Virus record (IMG/VR): IMGVR_UViG_3300008107_005172
Location: 1-40,124 of that record
Strand: one strand, 5' to 3'
DNA length: 40,124 nt
Source: a virus
In this document: piece after piece, positions 14,358 through 20,224 of the stretch
Position numbering within the stretch: position 1 is the stretch's first letter
Layout of the letters: every line of letters begins with the position of its first letter
Notes under the pieces: model-generated
Databases searched by the model: none
The model's input: only the letters and a program-made list of their open reading frames with translations
Told to the model about the DNA's origin: nothing
Program-made: the position numbers and the translations under genes

Positions 14358-15557
14358 ATGTCTGATAAAAAGTTACATCACTGTTCATTCTGCGGAAACC
14401 ACAAAGACGAAGTTACTAAACTGATCGTAGGTGAAGATGTTGCGATATGCAGCAATTGCATTAACTTGTGCAACCAACTCATTGATGAAGAAGCTACTAA
14501 TAAACCCAATGAAAAGGCTGAAAGCAAAGATTTTGATGCCTACGCTATCAAAGAACACCTAGATAAATTAGTCATAGGTCAGGACAAAGCCAAAGAAGTA
14601 TTAAGCGTTGCTATTAGCAATCATTATAAAAGAATCAATAATCCCAGTCCCGATCTAGAAATACAAAAGGGCAACGTATTACTGATTGGACCAACTGGCT
14701 CTGGTAAAACGTTGCTTGCTAAATCAGTTGCCAAATATCTTAACGTCCCATTCGTAGTAGCTGACGCCACTAGTCTTACCGAAGCAGGCTATGTAGGTGA
14801 AGATGTTGAATCAATGATTTCTATGCTGTTATCAATGGCAGATGGTGACGTAAGTAAGGCAGAAAGAGGAATCGTCTTCATTGATGAAATTGATAAGATT
14901 TCTAGGAAGAGCGAGTCTACTAGTATAACCCGTGACGTTAGCGGTGAGGGTGTGCAACAAGCACTATTGAAGCTTGTAGAGGGTACGAAGTGCAGAATAA
15001 GCACAGGCGCAAAGAGAAAGCATCCTCAAGGAGACACAATTGAAGTAGACACTAAGAACATATTGTTCATTGCAGGCGGTGCCTTTGTTGGTTTAGATAA
15101 GATTGTCAATAACAGAGTAAATCAAACTGCGATTGGGTTTGGTGCTACTATCAAGTCAAAGAACGATAGTGAATCGTTAGATGGATTGACACCAGAAGAT
15201 TTGACTAGATTTGGCATGATTCCTGAGTTCATTGGTCGCTTCACTACAACAGTTACACTTGAAGAACTTACCTTGGATCAACTTGTATCTGTCCTAAAAA
15301 ATGTAAAGAATAGCTTCATTGATCAGTATAAGCATCTATTTTCAATTGATGATATTGAACTAGAATTCACTGATGAGGCATTGAAGACTATTGCACAGAA
15401 CTGTATTGATTTGAAGACTGGCGCAAGAGGGCTGCATACTGAAATAGAACGTGTTCTCATGCCCCACATGTTCCATATTAGAAAATACAAGAACAACAAG
15501 ATCAGTAATATCACGATTGATGAAACACTGGTTAAGAACCCTAAAACACTAGTTTAA
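14358..15557 (+). CDS. clpX: ATP-dependent protease unfoldase ClpX
   Basis: 399 residues (E. coli 424). Order: N-terminal zinc-binding domain with CSFC (9-12) and CSNC (31-34); Walker A GPTGSGKT (111-118); pore-1 loop GYVG (144-147); Walker B IVFIDEID (172-178); RKH loop (220-222); IGF loop (259-261), the tripeptide that docks into ClpP; and the sensor-2 [10 protein letters not shown]. All functional motifs are present, so it should unfold substrates and hand them to a ClpP. A phage ClpP (19149) and ClpS (16180) lie nearby. AGA is the main Arg codon, unlike the early genes. Weak ribosome site. Confidence 0.96.
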   Translation: MSDKKLHHCSFCGNHKDEVTKLIVGEDVAICSNCINLCNQLIDEEATNKPNEKAESKDFDAYAIKEHLDKLVIGQDKAKEVLSVAISNHYKRINNPSPDLEIQKGNVLLIGPTGSGKTLLAKSVAKYLNVPFVVADATSLTEAGYVGEDVESMISMLLSMADGDVSKAERGIVFIDEIDKISRKSESTSITRDVSGEGVQQALLKLVEGTKCRISTGAKRKHPQGDTIEVDTKNILFIAGGAFVGLDKIVNNRVNQTAIGFGATIKSKNDSESLDGLTPEDLTRFGMIPEFIGRFTTTVTLEELTLDQLVSVLKNVKNSFIDQYKHLFSIDDIELEFTDEALKTIAQNCIDLKTGARGLHTEIERVLMPHMFHIRKYKNNKISNITIDETLVKNPKTLV

Positions 15558-15577
15558 CCAAAATACTAGATTTTTTT
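15549..15577 (+). terminator. probable weak terminator after clpX
   Basis: CTAGTTT pairs with AAA-(ta)-CTAG, a seven-pair stem with a two-base bulge, followed by ATTTTTTT. The stem starts in the last codons of clpX. Confidence 0.4.
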
Positions 15578-15592
15578 GCGAAATAATAGTAG

Positions 15593-15600
15593 TATAAATA
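15593..15600 (+). promoter_or_regulatory. late-type promoter box (TATAAATA)
   Basis: Exact match to the T4 late box, in the gap between clpX and hsp20, 61 bases before the hsp20 ATG. Confidence 0.55.
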
Positions 15601-15602
15601 AT

Positions 15603-15630
15603 GTTGTAGATGCTATTAGAGGTCTACAAC
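15603..15630 (+). promoter_or_regulatory. inverted repeat in the hsp20 leader
   Basis: GTTGTAGA (15603-15610) and TCTACAAC (15623-15630) are perfect 8-base arms with a 12-base loop. A very similar element lies before clpP at 19104-19130. Position just after the promoter box suggests an operator or a leader RNA structure. Confidence 0.55.
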
Positions 15631-15660
15631 ATAGTCTTGCTTAATAAAGGAGATAAAAAC

Positions 15661-16116
15661 ATGACTAGAGAATTAACCCTTCGTTCCCTTGATATCCCAT
15701 CAATTCACAAGTTTGCTGTAGGATTTGATAACATTTTTGATGAAATCTTACGCATTAATGCACAGCAATCAAACACAAACTATCCCCCATACAATATCGT
15801 AAAGCATGATGAGGATCATTTTGCTATTGATATTGCTGTTGCCGGGTTCCGTGAGGGTGATATCAATATCACGGTTGAGAAGAATGTTCTTACCATTAAG
15901 GGTGAACAGGTTCAAGACCTGGATGAACTAGAGAAGGAAGTAGAGTATTTGCATCGCGGTATTTCAGCCCGCAACTTTACTCGTACTTTCACTCTTGCCG
16001 ATCACGTAGAGGTGCTCGGTGCTAAGGCTGAAAATGGAATTCTCAGAATTGAACTTGAACGTCAAGTTCCTGAGGAACAAAAGCCCAAAACAATTGCAAT
16101 CGCTTACAATAAATAA
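15661..16116 (+). CDS. small heat shock protein, Hsp20 / IbpA type
   Basis: 151 residues from ATG 15661, chosen because AAGGAG lies 8 bases upstream; the frame is open further up to 15610. The N-terminal FDNIFDEILR is typical of alphaproteobacterial IbpA-type proteins, followed by the alpha-crystallin domain (YNIVKHDEDHFAIDIAVAGFREGDINI...LTIKGEQ...YLHRGISARNFTRTFTLADHVEV) and the A-x-x-x-NGIL-x-I-E-L motif (about 125-137). These chaperones hold unfolded proteins in oligomers for later refolding or degradation. Placed between clpX and clpS, it fits a phage proteostasis set. Confidence 0.95.
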   Translation: MTRELTLRSLDIPSIHKFAVGFDNIFDEILRINAQQSNTNYPPYNIVKHDEDHFAIDIAVAGFREGDINITVEKNVLTIKGEQVQDLDELEKEVEYLHRGISARNFTRTFTLADHVEVLGAKAENGILRIELERQVPEEQKPKTIAIAYNK

Positions 16117-16122
16117 TATAGT
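16094..16122 (+). promoter_or_regulatory. possible promoter for clpS
   Basis: TTGCAA (16094-16099), 17-base spacer, TATAGT (16117-16122) followed by GATAAA as in the other -10 regions. The -35 is weaker than the early consensus and lies in the end of hsp20. Confidence 0.45.
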
Positions 16123-16130
16123 GATAAAGT

Positions 16131-16160
16131 GTGCTTGCGGGTAATAGTGCCCGCAAGCAC
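16131..16160 (+). other. strong GC-rich hairpin in the clpS leader
   Basis: GTGCTTGCGGG (16131-16141) and CCCGCAAGCAC (16150-16160) form a perfect 11-bp stem with an 8-base loop. There is no T-run, so it is not a classical terminator. It ends 19 bases before the clpS ATG and could be a transcript-stabilising 5' structure, a processing site or a control element. Confidence 0.7.
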
Positions 16161-16179
16161 AATCTGAAGGATACTTAAA

Positions 16180-16488
16180 ATGGCTAATACCGAAATCAAT
16201 ACCAAAATCAAGCCAAACGTAGCATTGAAGGAGCCCCCTCTGTTTAAGATCATCTATTTGAACGATGATCGTACTTCAATGGAATTTGTTGTTTCCAGCT
16301 TGATTGAGTATTTTAATTATAACCCCGACACTGCTACGCAGATCACACTTGACATTCACGAAAAGGGTAGTGCGGTTGTAGCGATCCTTCCATACGAGAT
16401 TGCTGAACAAAAGGGTATTGAAGTTACTCTTGACGCTAGAGCGCAAGGATATCCCTTGCAAGTTAAGGTAGAAGCTGAATCAAATTAA
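16180..16488 (+). CDS. clpS: ATP-dependent Clp protease adaptor ClpS
   Basis: 102 residues. The LFKIIYLNDDRTSMEFVVSSLIEYFNYNPDTATQITLDIHEKGSAVVAILPYEIAEQKG run matches ClpS: the NDD-x-T-x-M-E-F N-degron pocket and the conserved His (IHEKG) are present, with a short N-terminal extension that in ClpS contacts the unfoldase. By alignment, the pocket residue equal to E. coli Met62 is Thr here. ClpS normally brings N-end-rule substrates to ClpA; with only ClpX encoded here, it may act on the host ClpA or on the phage ClpX. AAGGA site upstream. Its last 9 bases overlap the end of the convergent minus-strand gene. Confidence 0.93.
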   Translation: MANTEINTKIKPNVALKEPPLFKIIYLNDDRTSMEFVVSSLIEYFNYNPDTATQITLDIHEKGSAVVAILPYEIAEQKGIEVTLDARAQGYPLQVKVEAESN

Positions 16489-17178
16489 TACAGTAAGTCT
16501 TTTTGCCCAGTAGGGACCATAGCGATGGTATGGATTGCTTAGGTAGTTGATTTCATCTATTGTAGTGTCTACTGGCTTATTGTATGTGCCAAATACCCAG
16601 TGAGATACTTTCTTTTCAGTGTCAGCAGTAAGAATATTATATAGTGGCATTTGATCTACAGTGTTGTCAGGCTTTTCACCAAAGTATAGATCCTCGTTAG
16701 GGACTGCGCTAGTGACTACAACGATCTTTTTTACATCTAAATGTTTCTGTAATTTTCCTAAACATTTGAATAAGTAACTAAAATCTTCATACTTTGCAGC
16801 AGTCATTGCAGTGTTTCTAAAATCTAGCGTGGTTTCTATATTGCCCCAACCGTTAGAACCTAGTATTGCTATGCCATCAACAACTATAACATTCTGATAT
16901 AGCATTACTAGGTTCGGTATGCCTTGAGCAATTGAACTCAATTCTTCGGTTCTTTTAGCAAAATTATCAGAAGTTTCATATTCTAGTCTGCCGGGAACAA
17001 AAAACACACCTTGGTACTTAGTAGACAAGTGTAGTAGTACCTGAATAACTGTTCTTAGATTGGAACTGATGTTCCCGGCGACTATGCAGTAAAGACTAGT
17101 TGCTTTGTTTTCCCAATTGAAACTATCATTTGGGTCAAGATTTAAATCGCTTATTATATCAAAGCCGATTTCTTGCAT
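16480..17178 (-). CDS. metallophosphoesterase-fold pseudoenzyme
   Basis: 232 residues on the minus strand. It follows the calcineurin-like phosphoesterase pattern step by step but lacks most metal and catalytic residues: DxH becomes D11-L-N13, GD becomes G35-N36, GNHE becomes G63-R-L-E66, the VxxH motif becomes VVVTS157, and GHxH becomes G197-T-Y-N200. The strand and loop framework (IISDLNLD, YCIVAGNIS, YQGVFFVPGRLEY, IAILGSNGWGN, HWVFGTYNKP) is intact. It is therefore probably a structural or binding protein, not a phosphatase. A normal enzyme of the same fold is encoded at 33969. It forms a minus-strand pair with 17184. Confidence 0.8.
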   Translation of the reverse strand: MQEIGFDIISDLNLDPNDSFNWENKATSLYCIVAGNISSNLRTVIQVLLHLSTKYQGVFFVPGRLEYETSDNFAKRTEELSSIAQGIPNLVMLYQNVIVVDGIAILGSNGWGNIETTLDFRNTAMTAAKYEDFSYLFKCLGKLQKHLDVKKIVVVTSAVPNEDLYFGEKPDNTVDQMPLYNILTADTEKKVSHWVFGTYNKPVDTTIDEINYLSNPYHRYGPYWAKRLTVLI

Positions 17179-17183
17179 AAGTG

Positions 17184-17456
17184 TTACTTAACAATCTTCA
17201 TAGTTGGCTTTTTCTTAGCAGCAGGCTTCTTTGGCTTTTCAGCGGTTTCTGCCTTCTTTACCGTTTTCTTGGGAGCGGCCTTCTTAACTTCGGGCTTTGC
17301 TTCTGCTACGACAGCAGCAGCCTCAACAGGTGCTACTTCAACTTCTGCTGATAAGGGCAGATCATATGTAGTAGGGGCAGCCTGCTTGGCTAGATAATAT
17401 TGATATCCGAGATATCCAGCAACGAGAAGAACTGCTGCTACAATTAGAAATTCCAT
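17184..17456 (-). CDS. membrane-anchored Lys/Ala/Pro-rich protein
   Basis: 90 residues on the minus strand, from ATG 17456 with an AGGAG site. The N-terminus has a short hydrophobic span (FLIVAAVLLVAGYLGYQYYL) and the rest is low complexity: an acidic/Ala section (AEVEVAPVEAAAVVAEAKPEV) then a basic, histone-H1-like tail of KKAAPKK/AEKPKKPAAKKKP repeats ending MKIVK. The tail could bind nucleic acid or an acidic surface. Lies 5 bases upstream of the pseudoenzyme gene in the same operon. Confidence 0.75.
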   Translation of the reverse strand: MEFLIVAAVLLVAGYLGYQYYLAKQAAPTTYDLPLSAEVEVAPVEAAAVVAEAKPEVKKAAPKKTVKKAETAEKPKKPAAKKKPTMKIVK

Positions 17457-17489
17457 TTGTTTTCTCCTATAAGTTGGTTTTTCCATTTC

Positions 17490-17497
17490 TATTTATG
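17490..17497 (-). promoter_or_regulatory. late-type promoter box for the minus-strand pair
   Basis: On the minus strand this reads CATAAATA, 33 bases upstream of the 17456 start. Same box as before the EF-hand gene. Confidence 0.45.
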
Positions 17498-17516
17498 AGT
17501 TTACCCATACCCATAG

Positions 17517-17524
17517 AATAAATA
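17517..17524 (+). promoter_or_regulatory. possible late-type promoter box (AATAAATA)
   Basis: Ends four bases before the ATG of the 17529 gene, so it would give a nearly leaderless transcript. It is divergent from the box at 17490-17497. Confidence 0.35.
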
Positions 17525-17528
17525 CAAT

Positions 17529-19076
17529 ATGCGCGACATTCTAGATAAATTAGAGAAACTAAATGAAAGCACCGGTCTTGCCAATCGCAAGTCGGGCGAT
17601 GTATTCCGTGATAGCCAGGGAAACGAAATCGTATTCAACAATATCAGATTTTTTCCTGAGCAGGGCGGAAGACTAGAACCAAACGAACTTGACATGATGA
17701 TTACCCGAGTCAGTGACGAACTAGGCTCTGATATTCAATGGCTAAACAGTAGAAGTCCAAGATCGGGTGGGTTTGCGATATCTAGCTTCAACACTCCTGA
17801 GGGAGAACTGTTTTTCGGCAGATATCTTGAAAGTATCAAACCAGACTTTACGGGGAACTATATACCCAACCAAGTAGGCGATTATAGATTTGCAGGTAAA
17901 GCAGCAGCAAAGATTCAATCAGGTCTTACTCCACAAGACCTGTTGACTGATAGAATTGATCTAACTGTAGACGATATTCTTAAGCAGCTAGCAAGTAAGC
18001 TAGGAACTGATAACGCACTATACAAGGTAGCATATGGGCTAGCAAATGGCGAGCCACTGCCTATGACCTTTGACGCTCCTGCCAATGAAAGCTTCACTGG
18101 ATTTAGAGATTACTTCTGCGAAATACTACAACCTATTGCGTTACAGCGTGGACAATACACCGGCAATGCAGGTGAAGCTGCTGAAATCTTCTTAGGTGGA
18201 ACGTTTGAAGGTACATTGATTAGTTTTGATGATAGCAAGACTGCTGGGCTAAGCGATAGTATCATGACCAATAGTGAAGGCAAGAGTATCAAAGTCAGTA
18301 CAAAGGGCGGCAAAGGCGCTACTGCAAGTACAAAGAACTTGATTGATAGTGTAAACGAGTTACAAGAAACAGACAATGGTCGTAAGCTTATTGCAAAATA
18401 TGAAGACACCATTGAGATTATGCGAGAGATTCAAAAAAGAGGGCAAGCAGGCGCTCCCCTTTATCTTGGCGTAAAGTATGATATCATTGACGAAGATGAT
18501 GCACGTACCATAATGAATATGAAAAATAATGCACCTATCAGCCTAGATCAGATTGATGACCTTGATCTTTCACCCGCATTAGTGAAATTAGCAAAGGGTA
18601 GAGGTACAGATAATCCAGAGAAAGTTAATCTATATTATCACTTGATTGCAGCCGTTGCACACAAAGCAGCAGATGAAGTCAATGATAAGAGTGATTTTAG
18701 CAAAGCAGCCGCCGACATTCTCAATAACGGCGCATTGGTCCAAGTTTATACTAAAGCTAAAGAAGGTAAAGGACAGTGGACGCTTAGCGAGTTTAGTACT
18801 GTATATCCAGGTGACAGCATTAAGGGCGTATATCTAAGTGCAGGTAAAACATACTATAGCACAGGTATCAAGGGCAACTATACATTCAAGATTGATAAGG
18901 GTCAGGGCAAACCAAAAGATGAACCTGAAACGGCTGGTCCTGGTAGAACTAAGCGTCCTCCTACTGAAAAAGAGTTTGTTGATAAAGCCAAAGACATTGC
19001 TTTAGGAAGAAATAGAGATACTATGTTTGATAAGACTCCTAATACTATGGGCGGTGTTGGACGCAAGAAAAGGTAA
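17529..19076 (+). CDS. large hypothetical protein, probable virion or packaged protein
   Basis: 515 residues. The N-terminus MRDILDKLEKLNES is a short helical peptide ending in L-x-E, which resembles T4 capsid-targeting peptides cut by the prohead protease. The middle has IFLGGTFEGTLISFDD...GKSIKVSTKGGKGATAST, a segment seen in large proteins of other T4-like phages. The C-terminus is basic and disordered (GKPKDEPETAGPGRTKRPPTEKE). No enzyme motif can be assigned with certainty. AGA/CTA/ATA-rich codons place it in the late class. Confidence 0.75.
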   Translation: MRDILDKLEKLNESTGLANRKSGDVFRDSQGNEIVFNNIRFFPEQGGRLEPNELDMMITRVSDELGSDIQWLNSRSPRSGGFAISSFNTPEGELFFGRYLESIKPDFTGNYIPNQVGDYRFAGKAAAKIQSGLTPQDLLTDRIDLTVDDILKQLASKLGTDNALYKVAYGLANGEPLPMTFDAPANESFTGFRDYFCEILQPIALQRGQYTGNAGEAAEIFLGGTFEGTLISFDDSKTAGLSDSIMTNSEGKSIKVSTKGGKGATASTKNLIDSVNELQETDNGRKLIAKYEDTIEIMREIQKRGQAGAPLYLGVKYDIIDEDDARTIMNMKNNAPISLDQIDDLDLSPALVKLAKGRGTDNPEKVNLYYHLIAAVAHKAADEVNDKSDFSKAAADILNNGALVQVYTKAKEGKGQWTLSEFSTVYPGDSIKGVYLSAGKTYYSTGIKGNYTFKIDKGQGKPKDEPETAGPGRTKRPPTEKEFVDKAKDIALGRNRDTMFDKTPNTMGGVGRKKR

Positions 19077-19085
19077 CCATAACAG

Positions 19086-19114
19086 TTGTAATATCCTGCT
19101 AGTTGTTGTAGTAT
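19086..19114 (+). promoter_or_regulatory. possible promoter of clpP
   Basis: TTGTAA (19086-19091), 17-base spacer, TAGTAT (19109-19114). Both boxes match the sigma70 consensus in four of six positions. Weak, but the spacing equals that of all other promoters here. Confidence 0.35.
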
Positions 19115-19130
19115 GACAATCTAGACAACA
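19104..19130 (+). promoter_or_regulatory. inverted repeat in the clpP leader
   Basis: TGTTGTAG (19104-19111) faces CTAGACAACA (19121-19130): eight pairs with a two-base bulge. The arms match those of the hsp20 leader element (GTTGTAG and CTA..ACAACAT). It overlaps the -10 of the proposed clpP promoter, as an operator would. Confidence 0.5.
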
Positions 19131-19148
19131 TTATAAAGGATTATTACA

Positions 19149-19739
19149 TTGGCACTAGTTCCTATCGTACTTGAACAGACTTCACGCGGTGAACGTTCAT
19201 ACGACATTTATTCCCGACTGCTTAAGGATCGTGTTATTTTGCTTGAGGGCGAAGTACACGATCAGATGGCTAATCTTATCGTAGCACAGTTGCTTTATCT
19301 TGAATCAGAAGATCCGAGTGCTGATATCTCTATGTATATCAATAGCCCCGGCGGAAGTGTCACTGCTGGTATGGCAATCTATGATACTATGCAGTTTATC
19401 AAGCCCGATGTTACTACTATCGTAATGGGTCAGGCTTGTTCAATGGGTTCGTTTCTCGCTCAAGCAGGTGCACCCGATAAGCGTCTTATGCTTCCTTATG
19501 CACGACACATGATTCACCAGCCCTCAGGCGGTGCAAGGGGTATGGCATCTGATATTGAAATCTCTTACAAGGAGATTATGCATATCAAGAAGACCTTGAC
19601 TGAATTGTATGTCAAGCACAACAGCAAGGGCAAGACCTACGAAGAATTTGAACGTGATATGGATCGTGATACGTTTATGAGTGCCCAAGAAGCACTTGAT
19701 TATGGACTCGTTGATCGTATCGTTACAAAAAGAGACTAA
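19149..19739 (+). CDS. clpP: ATP-dependent Clp protease proteolytic subunit ClpP
   Basis: 196 residues. The start is TTG at 19149, set by the AAAGGA site 8 bases upstream and by the family N-terminus ([24 protein letters not shown]); no ATG is available there. Catalytic Ser98 (GQACSMGSF), His123 ([11 protein letters not shown]) and an Asp in DRDTF (about 174) form the triad; SPGGSVTAG forms the oxyanion region. It should assemble as the tetradecamer with the phage ClpX, whose IGF loop is intact, or with host ClpX/ClpA. It lacks a long propeptide. Codon use is intermediate, with both CGT/CGC and CGA. Confidence 0.95.
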   Translation: MALVPIVLEQTSRGERSYDIYSRLLKDRVILLEGEVHDQMANLIVAQLLYLESEDPSADISMYINSPGGSVTAGMAIYDTMQFIKPDVTTIVMGQACSMGSFLAQAGAPDKRLMLPYARHMIHQPSGGARGMASDIEISYKEIMHIKKTLTELYVKHNSKGKTYEEFERDMDRDTFMSAQEALDYGLVDRIVTKRD

Positions 19740-19753
19740 AATTATCGTTGCGT

Positions 19754-19761
19754 AATAAATA
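19754..19761 (+). promoter_or_regulatory. possible late-type promoter box (AATAAATA)
   Basis: Lies 23 bases before the ATG at 19785, leaving room for the GGGAGG ribosome site in the leader. Confidence 0.4.
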
Positions 19762-19784
19762 CTATGTTAATAAGGGAGGATGTT

Positions 19785-19985
19785 ATGAATTCATATCGTA
19801 CAGTAACGAAGCAGGCTTCTCCCGGATCTAGTAAGAACCTAGATTACGTAGTAAACATTTATCACAATGGTAAGTTTAAATTTGCATATCGTTTTAGAGA
19901 CTGGTCCGAAGAAGCTGTAGACAAAGAAGTAGGCTTTATAAAGGCTAGGTTTGCTGATAGCAATGGATTTACGGTAACTTGGTAA
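19785..19985 (+). CDS. small hypothetical protein
   Basis: 66 residues from ATG 19785, preceded by GGGAGG. Beta-rich with aromatic residues (YVVNIYHNGKFKFAYRFRDWSEEAVDKEV), ending in NGFTVTW. Function unknown. Confidence 0.65.
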   Translation: MNSYRTVTKQASPGSSKNLDYVVNIYHNGKFKFAYRFRDWSEEAVDKEVGFIKARFADSNGFTVTW

Positions 19986-20130
19986 AGGCACCTTGCACTA
20001 AAATATGTAAACTGGATAACTCCCGCGTCTGTATAGGATGCGGGAGAACCATTGATGAGATTGCTACCTAGACTAACAAGAATGCTGATGAGCAACAATT
20101 TGTGCTATCAAGGATAATTTCAAAAACGCA

Positions 20131-20159
20131 AAAAACCCACTGTTAATATTAGGGTTTTT
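20131..20159 (+). terminator. intrinsic terminator
   Basis: AAAAACCC and GGGTTTTT form an 8-bp stem with a 13-base loop; the 3' arm supplies the T-run (GGGTTTTTCC). With A-run upstream it could work in both directions. Confidence 0.65.
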
Positions 20160-20168
20160 CCTTTTGGT

Positions 20169-20176
20169 GCTAAATA
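20169..20176 (+). promoter_or_regulatory. possible late-type promoter box (GCTAAATA)
   Basis: Follows the terminator and lies 48 bases before the TonB-dependent receptor start; no TTGACA promoter is present in this gap. Confidence 0.35.
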
Positions 20177-20224
20177 AATTTGTCGTTGAACAAAATTAAC
20201 AGCGACACGGAGACAGACAGAGAA

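Larger units (their letters stand above)
19986..20224 (+). other. 239-base non-coding gap with two hairpins
   Basis: CTCCCGC (20020-20026) pairs with GCGGGAG (20040-20046), a GC-rich 7-bp stem with a 13-base loop. The gap also holds a terminator (20131-20159) and a late-type box (20169). No tRNA cloverleaf is visible. A small non-coding RNA ending at the terminator is possible. Confidence 0.4.

Noticed and set aside
20070-20120. CTGATGAG near 20088, resembling a hammerhead ribozyme core
   Set aside because: No GAAA partner and no three-stem arrangement around it.
19986-20130. Possible tRNA in the gap before the receptor gene
   Set aside because: The GC-rich stem encloses only 13 bases; no T-loop, anticodon arm or CCA is visible.
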